Source: a virus. From it: DNA of 25,715 nucleotides. Below are positions 1 through 6,603 of the stretch, piece by piece. The DNA lies in IMG/VR virus record IMGVR_UViG_3300031884_000122, positions 1 through 25,715 of that record; one strand, 5' to 3'. Below the pieces are notes generated by a model that saw nothing but the letters and a program-made list of their open reading frames with translations, ran no database searches and was not told the origin of the DNA. Within the stretch, counting starts at the first letter, position 1. Every line of letters begins with the position of its first letter. A program made the position numbers and the translations under genes.

Positions 1-2
1 TA

Positions 3-839
3 GAACTTATATCTGACAGCACTGCTGCGGAAACAACGCAAGCTACAGGTCTAACTGCATTTGGCTCAACTGGGTTTACGATTGGCGCTGAAGCCAAATT
101 AAACACCAGCACCGCCACCTACGTCGGCTGGCAGTGGAAAGGTGGCGGCACAGGCGTCTCCAACACCAATGGCAGCATCACGTCCACCGTGTCGGCTAAC
201 ACGACCGCAGGGTTCTCTGTGGTGACTTATACGGGTACGGGTGCAAATGCGACCGTTGGACATGGACTTGGTGTTGCGCCATCTATGGTTATTACAAAAA
301 GCCGCAGTTTAGCGGGAAGCCATTGGACAGTTTATCACATTAGTCTTGGTAATACGGGTGCTTTATTATTAGATACAACAGCTTCTACATATACCAGTAG
401 CACTTATTGGAATAGCACATCACCGACATCAAGTGTGTTTTCAGTTGGTGTTGATGGTGGCGTAAACAATTCTGGTTCAACTTTTGTCGCTTACTGCTGG
501 GCCGCAGTAGCTGGCTACAGTGCATTTGGATCGTACACGGGTAATGGCAGTACGGATGGACCGTTTGTGTACACAGGATTTCGTCCTCGTTATGTATTAA
601 TTAAACGCACAGATAGTACAAGTGATTGGTATATTTGGGATACGTCAAGAGACACATACAACGTAGAAGCGGCTACATTGCTTGCAGATACATCTGGTGC
701 AGAAACATCGGCTACGTCTATTGATGGTCTTTCTAATGGCTTTAAATGCCGTTCTGCTACGGTTGTTAATGCTTCTGGTGGAACATACATATATGCGGCG
801 TTTGCAGAGTCGCCTTTTCAGAGCGCAAGGGCCAGATAA
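3..839 (+). CDS. DUF7483-type phage tail fibre protein (5' end cut by window)
   Basis: The frame is open from the left edge, so the start lies outside the window and 278 C-terminal residues are visible. The visible part holds two related beta-rich segments. The second contains the pattern SYTGNGSTDGPFVYTGFRP followed by RYVLIKRTDS and WYIWDTSRDTYN, which I recognise as the DUF7483 domain common at the C-terminus of phage tail fibres or virion surface proteins. A role in host contact is inferred from family context. The stop overlaps the ATG of the next gene by one base (TAATG), so translation is probably coupled. The protein ends in S-A-R-A-R, which resembles the end of the inserted HNH gene that follows. 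Confidence 0.8.
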   Translation, partial: ELISDSTAAETTQATGLTAFGSTGFTIGAEAKLNTSTATYVGWQWKGGGTGVSNTNGSITSTVSANTTAGFSVVTYTGTGANATVGHGLGVAPSMVITKSRSLAGSHWTVYHISLGNTGALLLDTTASTYTSSTYWNSTSPTSSVFSVGVDGGVNNSGSTFVAYCWAAVAGYSAFGSYTGNGSTDGPFVYTGFRPRYVLIKRTDSTSDWYIWDTSRDTYNVEAATLLADTSGAETSATSIDGLSNGFKCRSATVVNASGGTYIYAAFAESPFQSARAR

Positions 840-844
840 TGCCA
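828..844 (+). repeat. Left copy of imperfect direct repeat flanking the HNH gene
   Basis: AGGGCCAGATAATGCCA here matches AGGGCTCGATAATGGCA at 1343-1359 in 14 of 17 positions. Each copy spans the last codons, the stop and the overlapping start of the next gene. Part of the likeness may come only from the shared need for an SD-like AGGG and a TAATG overlap. Confidence 0.5.
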
Positions 845-1354
845 GCAGCAATTGATTTATCAGGGCAAAGATTTGGAATGTTAACCGCTATAAAACGGAC
901 GGGAAAATTTACGCCAGCGGGTCAGCATATATGGGAATGTGTTTGTGACTGCGGTAAAACTTCTGAAACCAGAATTGGTAACTTAACTTGTGGAAGGTCA
1001 AAATCTTGTGGCTGCCTCCAAAAAAGAAAAGGCAAAGATCATCCTAATTGGAAACATGGATTAAGCAAAACTAAAAAGTATTATAACGAGGGATTTATGC
1101 GCGTAAAATACGGCATAACCCCCGAAAAATATAATGAAATGCTTGAAAATCAAGGCGGCGTTTGCGCTATTTGTAAAACAAAGCCGCAATTTGATACTCG
1201 GAAAAAACGTCTTTCAATAGACCATTGCCATACCACAGGGAAGGTTCGCGGACTATTATGTGATGCATGCAACCGTGGTATAGGTATGCTAAAAGATGAC
1301 ACCAGCGTTCTTATGAATGCTATAAATTACCTCAACTCCAGCAGGGCTCGATAA
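839..1354 (+). CDS. Free-standing HNH / recombination endonuclease VII-like nuclease
   Basis: This is a 171-residue nuclease. The N-terminal part (residues 8-62) has a Cys-rich motif, W-E-C-V-C-D-C-G then S-C-G-C-L, as seen in mobile phage HNH proteins. The C-terminal part (90-155) has the endonuclease VII plan: C109-x2-C112, D128-H129-C-H131, then C141-x2-C144-N145-R. The four cysteines fit the structural zinc site, and D128/H129/N145 the catalytic site of the T4 gp49 family. It sits between two virion genes and is joined to both by one-base TAATG overlaps. The base composition looks more A/T-rich than the structural genes around it, which fits a mobile origin. Homing is inferred; resolvase activity is less likely with this N-terminal domain. 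Confidence 0.9.
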   Translation: MPAAIDLSGQRFGMLTAIKRTGKFTPAGQHIWECVCDCGKTSETRIGNLTCGRSKSCGCLQKRKGKDHPNWKHGLSKTKKYYNEGFMRVKYGITPEKYNEMLENQGGVCAICKTKPQFDTRKKRLSIDHCHTTGKVRGLLCDACNRGIGMLKDDTSVLMNAINYLNSSRAR

Positions 1355-1359
1355 TGGCA
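1343..1359 (+). repeat. Right copy of imperfect direct repeat flanking the HNH gene
   Basis: Partner of the copy at 828-844 (14 of 17 identical). It covers the end of the HNH gene, which finishes S-S-R-A-R, and the ATG of the DUF7936 gene. Confidence 0.5.
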
Positions 1360-1677
1360 AACACTTACACATGGGTCGTCAACAGCATGGCTTCTTACCC
1401 ACAAGCCGAAGGTTACACGGACGTTGTCTGCACGGTTAATTGGGCCTGCAATGGTACGGATGGCACCTACACTGGCGCAATCGTCGGCTCCACGGGCGTT
1501 AAGCTCGACCCGGCTGCGCCATATACCCCCTATTCGCAATTGACCCAAGCACAGGTCATTAGCTGGGTACAGGAAACCCTTGGCGCTGCCCAAGTAACGG
1601 CCACGGAAGAAGATGTAGCGGCGCAGATCGCAAACAACTATTATACCCCAGTTGTCCTTCCTAACCCTTGGGGCTAA
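1354..1677 (+). CDS. DUF7936-like small phage protein
   Basis: A 107-residue protein starting M-A-N-T-Y-T-W-V-V-N-S-M, with the pattern Y-T-D-V-V-C-T-V-N-W and the C-terminal pattern S-W-V-Q-E-T-L-G. I recognise this as the DUF7936 family, a small protein usually found close to tail-fibre genes in phages of Gram-negative bacteria. Function is unknown; a virion or fibre-associated role is inferred from position. The start overlaps the HNH stop by one base, and AGGG lies 6 bases before the ATG. Confidence 0.75.
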   Translation: MANTYTWVVNSMASYPQAEGYTDVVCTVNWACNGTDGTYTGAIVGSTGVKLDPAAPYTPYSQLTQAQVISWVQETLGAAQVTATEEDVAAQIANNYYTPVVLPNPWG

Positions 1678-1679
1678 TC

Positions 1680-1913
1680 ATGGATATGCAAACCATCATT
1701 AACGTTGGCGGGACAGCTTTACTGGCTTCTTTAGGTTATTTTTTTAAAGAAAATGCCGATAAGGTTAGCCGACTTGAAATGCGAAACCATGATCTTGAGA
1801 TGCGGATAGCTCAAGAGTATGTCCGCAAAGATGAACTGACGAACCACTTGACGCGCATCGAGAACATGCTCGGCAAAATTTTTGATAAGCTCGACAGCAA
1901 GGTGGACAAATGA
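1680..1913 (+). CDS. Small membrane-anchored coiled-coil protein (XhlA-like)
   Basis: A 77-residue protein. Residues 6-21 form a hydrophobic segment (I-I-N-V-G-G-T-A-L-L-A-S-L-G-Y-F-F), and the rest is a charged heptad-like helix ending in a likely coiled coil (L-T-R-I-E-N-M-L-G-K-I-F-D-K-L). An upstream in-frame TTG at 1668 exists but overlaps the previous gene; the ATG at 1680 fits better. Small proteins of this plan are frequent beside fibre genes and resemble haemolysin XhlA or holin-accessory proteins. The lytic role is only inferred. The stop overlaps the next start as ATGA. Confidence 0.65.
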   Translation: MDMQTIINVGGTALLASLGYFFKENADKVSRLEMRNHDLEMRIAQEYVRKDELTNHLTRIENMLGKIFDKLDSKVDK

Positions 1914-3337
1914 CCAATACCCTTACCCCTAACAAGCTTTTCCAAGAACCTGCATCGGGTGATACGGGCTGGAATACGCCCCTCAACTTCAATTTTACAA
2001 CGATGGATCAGGTTTTTGGTTCGTCGTTTCCAATCAGCACGACGGGCGGCACGACTGCGCTGACAACCAGCACAGCGGCTGTAAGCGGCGTCTATTGGTG
2101 GACCGCACAACAATTGGCTGTGACGGGAACGCTGACGTCTAACGCCACGATTACGATCCCCACGACATTGGGGTCAGGGACAACGGGCGGCTCGTGGATC
2201 ATTAACAACGCCACCACTGGCTCGTTTACCTTGACGTTCCAAACGGCCACGGGCACGGGCGTCACGATCGCGCAGGGTACTTCGGCCTATGTCTACAGCA
2301 ACGGCACAAACGTTCTTTATGCCGACAACAACGTCACCAATTCTCTGACAAACCCAACCTTCGGCAACGTGACAGTCACGGGCACCGAAACCATTGGCTT
2401 GCCTGCCGCACAGACGGTTACAATCACCATTGCATCCCCAGCGCAGGTTTCAGCCTCTGTTGTACCAGTTGTTAACACCCCCGTGGTGTTTACGACTAGC
2501 GGTGCACTGCCAACGGGTCTTACGGCTGGCACGACCTATTATGTGATCAACCCTACGGCGTTGACGTTCAACGTTGCGACCACGATCGGTGGTACAGCGA
2601 TTAATACGTCTGGTACGCAAAGCGGTGTGCAGACGGCCACGTTTTCGTCCCAGTTCGCTGATGCTCTTAATATTACTAGCAATAACAAGCTTTCTCTAAA
2701 TCTGCCCAATATTGCCGAAACGGCCACAGTAGCGGCCACGGCGGCAACGGGTACGATTAACTATGACGTGCTGACCCAGTCGGTATTGTATTACACGACC
2801 GCAGCCACGGGTGACTGGACGCTCAACGTTCGCGGCAACTCGCTTACCACGTTGAACAGCTTGCTGGGCGTTGGGCAATCCTTGACTTTTGCATTCCTTG
2901 TTACAAATCAGAATGTTGCATCGCAATCGGTGACAATTTCGATTGCTTCTCCTGCTGTTATTACGGTTCCTACAACACTTCCTGCAAACGGAACACCCGT
3001 TGTATTCACAACATCTGGTGCGTTGCCTACTGGCATCACAGCGGGTGTAACTTACTATGTCATCAATGCATCTGGAACAACATTTAATATCTCGGCAACG
3101 GTTGGCGGCAGTGCAATTGTTACTTCTGGTACACAATCAGGCACTCAGACAGCGACTTTTTCGGGTCTTTATAATACCGTGTTCCAAATTGATGGCAGTA
3201 CCGTAACCCCTAAATGGGCGGGGGCTATCGCTCCAACAAGTGGAAATAACGGCGCTATTGACGTTTATACTTACACAATTTTTAAAACTGCATCTGCAAC
3301 TTATACTGTATTTGCAACGAAGTCGAAGTACGGATAA
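1910..3337 (+). CDS. Tail fibre / virion surface protein with repeated inserted domains
   Basis: A 475-residue Thr/Ser-rich beta protein. Residues 1-165 resemble the N-terminal part of many short fibre proteins, with N-x-L-F-x-x-P-A-x-G-D-T-G-W-x-x-P-L-N near the start. Residues 169-247 and 339-419 are two copies of an ~80-residue domain centred on TPVVFTTSGALPTG and TYYVIN. Residues 310-338 and 420-475 look like the two halves of one common phage fibre C-terminal domain (V-G-Q-S-L-T-F-A-F-L-V-T ... F-Q-I-D-G-S-T-V-T-P-K-W ... D-V-Y-T-Y-T-I), with the second copy inserted between them. Host binding is inferred. It overlaps neighbours on both sides by 4 and 1 bases. Confidence 0.75.
   Translation: MTNTLTPNKLFQEPASGDTGWNTPLNFNFTTMDQVFGSSFPISTTGGTTALTTSTAAVSGVYWWTAQQLAVTGTLTSNATITIPTTLGSGTTGGSWIINNATTGSFTLTFQTATGTGVTIAQGTSAYVYSNGTNVLYADNNVTNSLTNPTFGNVTVTGTETIGLPAAQTVTITIASPAQVSASVVPVVNTPVVFTTSGALPTGLTAGTTYYVINPTALTFNVATTIGGTAINTSGTQSGVQTATFSSQFADALNITSNNKLSLNLPNIAETATVAATAATGTINYDVLTQSVLYYTTAATGDWTLNVRGNSLTTLNSLLGVGQSLTFAFLVTNQNVASQSVTISIASPAVITVPTTLPANGTPVVFTTSGALPTGITAGVTYYVINASGTTFNISATVGGSAIVTSGTQSGTQTATFSGLYNTVFQIDGSTVTPKWAGAIAPTSGNNGAIDVYTYTIFKTASATYTVFATKSKYG
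2414..2650 (+). repeat. Inserted ~80-residue virion domain, copy 1
   Basis: Encodes residues 169-247 of the fibre protein: T-V-T-I-T-I-A-S-P-A, then TPVVFTTSGALPTGLTAGTT, Y-Y-V-I-N-P, then I-G-G-T-A-I-N-T-S-G-T-Q-S-G. The pattern recurs three more times in the window at protein level, with diverged codons. Confidence 0.8.
2924..3166 (+). repeat. Inserted ~80-residue virion domain, copy 2
   Basis: Encodes residues 339-419 of the fibre protein (S-V-T-I-S-I-A-S-P-A, then TPVVFTTSGALPTGITAG and TYYVINASG). Third positions here are visibly richer in A and T than in copy 1. The copy appears to split a C-terminal fibre domain. Confidence 0.8.
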
Positions 3338-4134
3338 TGCCAACGATTATTACCGCTGGAGCGGCATCTGCAAATGGATTTGGGGCTGCTGGAATCACTT
3401 CAGCAGTAATGAAGCAGATATTTTTAACTACCCCCAACAGTCTTTTAACATGGGTTGTTCCGTCGGATTGGAACAATAGCAATGCGACAGTTGAAACTAT
3501 TGGCGCAGGCGGTGGCGGTGGTTCTGCCGATTCTAATAACAACGTTGCAGGCGGTGGCGGCGGCGGTGCTTATTCGAGAATTGGGAACCTTAATTTTACT
3601 ATTGGCAATTCATATAGTTACCAAATAGGCGCTGGCGGATCTGGCCCAGCAGGAACATCAGGGTCATCCAATAATGGCACGGCAGGTGGCGACACTTGGT
3701 TTGGCGCTTCGACCTATGCAGCCTCCTTAGTAGCAGCCAAAGGTGGCGGCTTTGGATATGGCAACTATCAAGGGGGAGGAAGCGGGTCGGGTGGATCGGC
3801 GGCATCTGGTATTGGTGACGTAACTTATAGCGGTGGTGCTTCGGGGAACGGCGGCGGCGCGGCTGGCCCTAACGGAAGTGGTTCAGGAAGTAATGCTGAC
3901 GGGGGAACCGTTACGGCTCCTTCGGGATATGGCGCAAACGGCAATTCTGGAACTGAGTTTAATGCAACTCATGGTTGCGGAACGGGTGGCGGTCCAAGGA
4001 CTAACCAAACAAACGGCGGCAATGGTGGTGCGTATGGTGGCGGCGGCGGCGGCGCATACGCTGGCGGAAGTCCCGCAAGCGCAGGAAGTGGAGCGCAGGG
4101 TTTAATTGTCATAACTTACTATGTGGCAGCTTGA
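3337..4134 (+). CDS. Glycine-rich tail fibre / adhesin-like protein
   Basis: A 265-residue protein. Residues 25-55 carry the motif Q-I-F-L-T-T ... W-V-V-P-S-D-W ... V-E-T-I-G-A-G-G-G-G-G, typical of the glycine-rich domain of phage tail proteins. About residues 50-255 are dominated by runs of Gly with Ser, Asn and Ala. The end is G-L-I-V-I-T-Y. Such Gly-rich segments can form polyglycine-II sandwiches that display host-binding loops, as in the T-even gp38 adhesins. A receptor-binding role here is inferred. It starts with a one-base TAATG overlap with the preceding fibre gene, so the two fibres are probably made together. Confidence 0.75.
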   Translation: MPTIITAGAASANGFGAAGITSAVMKQIFLTTPNSLLTWVVPSDWNNSNATVETIGAGGGGGSADSNNNVAGGGGGGAYSRIGNLNFTIGNSYSYQIGAGGSGPAGTSGSSNNGTAGGDTWFGASTYAASLVAAKGGGFGYGNYQGGGSGSGGSAASGIGDVTYSGGASGNGGGAAGPNGSGSGSNADGGTVTAPSGYGANGNSGTEFNATHGCGTGGGPRTNQTNGGNGGAYGGGGGGAYAGGSPASAGSGAQGLIVITYYVAA

Positions 4135-4156
4135 TTTTGACAGGATGAATTGACTA

Positions 4157-4624
4157 ATGGACCCATTTACCCTTATCGCTGGCGCGACTGCAATTTACAA
4201 CTCTATCAAGTCCGCCGTCGATGCTGGTCAGGATATGATGGAGACTGCCGAAAAAGTGAGCAATCTTTTTGGCAAAATAGGCCAAATCGTTACAATTGCA
4301 TCCACGCCGCGCAAGAAAAAACTATTCCAATCGCAGGCCGAGTTTGAAGCCGAGGCGGTAAAGGTGTATGCCGTCAAAGCCAAAGCCCTCGATATGCAGC
4401 TTGAAGTCAAAAACTTGTTTGTTGGTCAATACGGAAAAGCAGCATGGGAAGGCATCCAACGGCAGATCATCGAGATGCGGAAGGATGCGGCTAGGCAGGC
4501 TGCTGCGGCGCTTAAAGAACAGGAAGAAAACCGCAGGGATTTGGTTATGGTTAGCAGCATAGTCGGTTTTCTAATATTGGGTATCGGTGCAATCGGTATT
4601 TTCCTCATGATCACGGTGAAATAA
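4157..4624 (+). CDS. Membrane-anchored phage protein of unknown function
   Basis: A 155-residue protein that is mostly helical, beginning M-D-P-F-T-L-I-A-G-A-T-A-I-Y-N-S-I-K. The charged middle (residues 60-128) looks like a long helix, and residues 129-153 are a clear transmembrane segment. I recognise the plan (M-D-P-x-T start, central E-A-x-K-V-Y-A-V-K-A-K-A, single C-terminal membrane span) from phages in which it lies next to lysis genes, but no function is established. The gap of 22 bases before it is one of the few non-coding gaps of the late operon. AGGA lies 10 bases before the ATG. Confidence 0.7.
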   Translation: MDPFTLIAGATAIYNSIKSAVDAGQDMMETAEKVSNLFGKIGQIVTIASTPRKKKLFQSQAEFEAEAVKVYAVKAKALDMQLEVKNLFVGQYGKAAWEGIQRQIIEMRKDAARQAAAALKEQEENRRDLVMVSSIVGFLILGIGAIGIFLMITVK

Positions 4625-4625
4625 A

Positions 4626-4868
4626 ATGCTTCAGGCTTTAAAACACATGTTCACAGGAGTGGACAACGCAACTTGGGATATTGGCCGCATTCTATGGGCC
4701 AAAATGTCGATTGTTTATTGTGCAGTTAGTGCTTACCACGCCGTGCAACACGGAAACTTTGACCCTCAAAATTGGGCTATCGGCGCAAGCGCCATCCTTG
4801 CAGGTGGGGGCGGCGGCCTAGCATTAAAGTCTAAGACGGAGCCAAGCAATGTTTCTTCTGCTTCTTAA
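4626..4868 (+). CDS. Holin-like small membrane protein
   Basis: An 80-residue protein with two hydrophobic segments, about residues 27-42 (S-I-V-Y-C-A-V-S-A-Y-H-A-V) and 50-68 (W-A-I-G-A-S-A-I-L-A-G-G-G-G-G-L-A-L), and a short charged tail. Position directly before the spanin and endolysin genes makes a holin or holin-like role likely. In this family no catalytic or signature residue proves it. GGTGA upstream serves as SD. The last 20 bases overlap the i-spanin gene. Confidence 0.6.
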   Translation: MLQALKHMFTGVDNATWDIGRILWAKMSIVYCAVSAYHAVQHGNFDPQNWAIGASAILAGGGGGLALKSKTEPSNVSSAS

Positions 4869-5094
4869 CCCTTGGGTACAGCGGATCGCGATCGTCGTCG
4901 CCTTGATCATCGGCTACGCCATTTGGGCTAACCATGAAAAAGACCTCGGCGCTGCGACCGAGCAGGCTCGTGAGGAAACGATCGCCATCGAGCATGCACA
5001 AAAGGTTGACGCTGTTGCTGAGGCTGTAGACCAGTCTGTGGCAAAAGATAATACCCCACAAGACACCCTTCAAAAGCAGTGGAGCCAACCATGA
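4849..5094 (+). CDS. Inner-membrane spanin subunit (Rz-like)
   Basis: An 81-residue protein with an N-terminal membrane segment (residues 7-26, P-W-V-Q-R-I-A-I-V-V-A-L-I-I-G-Y-A) followed by a charged helical domain (A-A-T-E-Q-A-R-E-E-T ... A-Q-K-V-D-A-V). This is the layout of the i-spanin, which spans the periplasm with the o-spanin to fuse inner and outer membranes at the last step of lysis. It is shorter than lambda Rz. CGGAG stands 8 bases before the ATG. The stop shares ATGA with the lipoprotein gene, the usual Rz/Rz1 order but with almost no nesting. Confidence 0.7.
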   Translation: MFLLLLNPWVQRIAIVVALIIGYAIWANHEKDLGAATEQAREETIAIEHAQKVDAVAEAVDQSVAKDNTPQDTLQKQWSQP

Positions 5095-5285
5095 AACGTT
5101 TATTGTTGCTTGCCATGTTGCCTCTTGCCGCATGCATGCCCAAGCCAGAAACCAAGATTCTCGATATGTCCTGCAACTGGGTAAAGCCTATTTATGTCCA
5201 CAAGGCTGACAAGCTAACGGACACGACGGCAAGCGAAATTCTTGCCCATGACGACAAGTGGAAGAAGTTCTGCGGGACCAAATGA
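5091..5285 (+). CDS. Outer-membrane spanin lipoprotein (Rz1-like)
   Basis: A 64-residue protein with a lipoprotein signal: M-K-R, hydrophobic core L-L-L-L-A-M-L-P, lipobox L-A-A-C at residues 12-15, so the mature form would begin at C15. The rest has the pattern C-N-W-V-K-P-I-Y, then K-A-D-K-L-T-D-T-T-A-S-E-I-L-A-H-D, which recurs in phage Rz1-like proteins. The ATG at 5091 is chosen over an in-frame GTG at 5079 because GGAG at 5081-5084 is a well-spaced SD and the signal peptide begins there. The stop overlaps the endolysin start (ATGA). Confidence 0.8.
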   Translation: MKRLLLLAMLPLAACMPKPETKILDMSCNWVKPIYVHKADKLTDTTASEILAHDDKWKKFCGTK

Positions 5286-5794
5286 AAAACAACTTCGAGC
5301 AATGCTTTTACCTCGTGCTTAAAAATGAGGGCGGATATGTCGATAACCCTGCGGACCCCGGCGGTGCGACCAACTTAGGATGCACTAAAGCAGTTTGGGA
5401 ACAGTATATTGGACATTCGGTAACCAAGGACGATATCAAGGCACTAACGCCCAACGACGTCATGCCCCTGTACAAAGCCAAGTATTGGGATACGATAAAG
5501 GGAGACGATCTTCCTGCGGGTGTGGATTATGCCGTCTTTGATTTTGCCATCAATTCGGGGCCGTCCCGCGCCGCAAAAGCCCTTCAGTCGGTACTCAATA
5601 CCAATCCAGACGGACAAATCGGACCCGCCACGCTTCGCGCTCTTGAAACGTCAAACCCTCGTGAGATTGCGACAAAAGTATGCGAAGCCCGATTAGCCTT
5701 TTTGCAAAGTCTGTCAACCTATGCTAATTTCGGTAAAGGCTGGTCGCGGCGTGTTTCGGAAGTCGAAAACACGGCATTTAACATGGCTGGGTAA
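5282..5794 (+). CDS. Endolysin, glycoside hydrolase family 108
   Basis: A 170-residue muramidase. The signature E16-G-G-Y-V-D-N-P-A-D-P-G-G-A-T-N at residues 16-31 is that of GH108 lysozymes; E16 is the expected catalytic acid. The pattern F-D-F-A-I-N-S-G near residue 85 and the C-terminal G-Q-I-G-P-A-T-L-R-A-L (peptidoglycan-binding type 3 region) complete the usual length. It cleaves the peptidoglycan glycan chain during lysis. No signal peptide or SAR segment is seen, so it should need the holin. The ATG at 5282 is preferred over a GTG at 5258, since it overlaps the lipoprotein stop as ATGA. Confidence 0.93.
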   Translation: MKNNFEQCFYLVLKNEGGYVDNPADPGGATNLGCTKAVWEQYIGHSVTKDDIKALTPNDVMPLYKAKYWDTIKGDDLPAGVDYAVFDFAINSGPSRAAKALQSVLNTNPDGQIGPATLRALETSNPREIATKVCEARLAFLQSLSTYANFGKGWSRRVSEVENTAFNMAG

Positions 5795-5799
5795 TAGAA

Positions 5800-6600
5800 A
5801 TGACCACGACGACGACAGCTCTATCCTACAACGCATATGTGACCCAGATCGCGACGATGGCGATCTTGCAGCAGACGCTTGTCACAACGGGCACGTCGCC
5901 AAATAGCCTTGTTACCTCGTCGGATGTTAACTTCCAGAACATCATCTCGCAGATGCTCAACTACGCCGAGCTGCGAATCAGCCGCGATGTCGATTTTCTG
6001 GCGACCCAGAACCAGCAATCATTCTCGGTGGCATCCGGCACGAATCAATTGCCGATTAATCCAACGGTTGACTTTGTCACGTTGCAGACCATCACGGCCA
6101 CCAACAACAGCACTGGCGCGGTATCGACGCTTACGCCTGTTTCCAAGAGCTTTTTGCAAAACGTCTACGGCACGGCGGCTGGCGCAGGTGCGCCGCAATA
6201 TTTCGCAATGTTCGGTGGTGACCTAGCTACTGGCGGCCAAGCCCAGCAGAACGTGATTTTTGGCCCTTGGACCGACACCAACTACACGTTTAACGTAACT
6301 GGCACGACCCGTCAGCCTACGCTCTACAATTATGCTGTTTCTGGATCGGCGGACACGACCTATACGTTTATCAGCCAGAACCTGCCGGACCTGTTGCTTA
6401 TGGCTTCGATGATCTACCTGTCGGCCTACCAACGCAATTTCGGTCGCGAATCAGATGATCCGCAGATGGCGCAGTCTTACGAGAACCAATATCAGCTTCT
6501 CCTAAAGGGCGCGATTGTCGAAGAATCCCGCAAGAAGTTCCAAGCGGATGGCTGGACATCATATTCGCCATCCCCTGTTGCCACGCCGACGCGAGGATAA
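5800..6600 (+). CDS. Phage adaptor (head-tail connector) protein, SU10 adaptor type
   Basis: A 266-residue protein. The pattern I-I-S-Q-M-L-N-Y-A-E-L-R-I-S-R-D-V-D-F-L near residue 50, a middle with V-D-F-V-T-L-Q-T-I-T, and a helical end with L-P-D-L-L-L-M-A-S-M-I-Y-L-S-A-Y-Q-R-N-F-G match the adaptor family found in SU10-like and other podoviruses. The adaptor ring joins the portal to the nozzle of the short tail. The nozzle gene follows directly, three bases after the stop, in agreement. The family call rests on recognition of these patterns. Confidence 0.8.
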   Translation: MTTTTTALSYNAYVTQIATMAILQQTLVTTGTSPNSLVTSSDVNFQNIISQMLNYAELRISRDVDFLATQNQQSFSVASGTNQLPINPTVDFVTLQTITATNNSTGAVSTLTPVSKSFLQNVYGTAAGAGAPQYFAMFGGDLATGGQAQQNVIFGPWTDTNYTFNVTGTTRQPTLYNYAVSGSADTTYTFISQNLPDLLLMASMIYLSAYQRNFGRESDDPQMAQSYENQYQLLLKGAIVEESRKKFQADGWTSYSPSPVATPTRG

Positions 6601-6603
6601 GCC

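Noticed and set aside
3833-4105. Open frame inside the glycine-rich fibre gene
   Set aside because: It is the alternate frame of a GGC/GGT-rich repeat region, with no SD and no recognisable product.
4137-4160. TTGACA before the 155-residue gene as a promoter
   Set aside because: No acceptable -10 lies 16-18 bases downstream; the following TAATGG is too close and contains the start codon.
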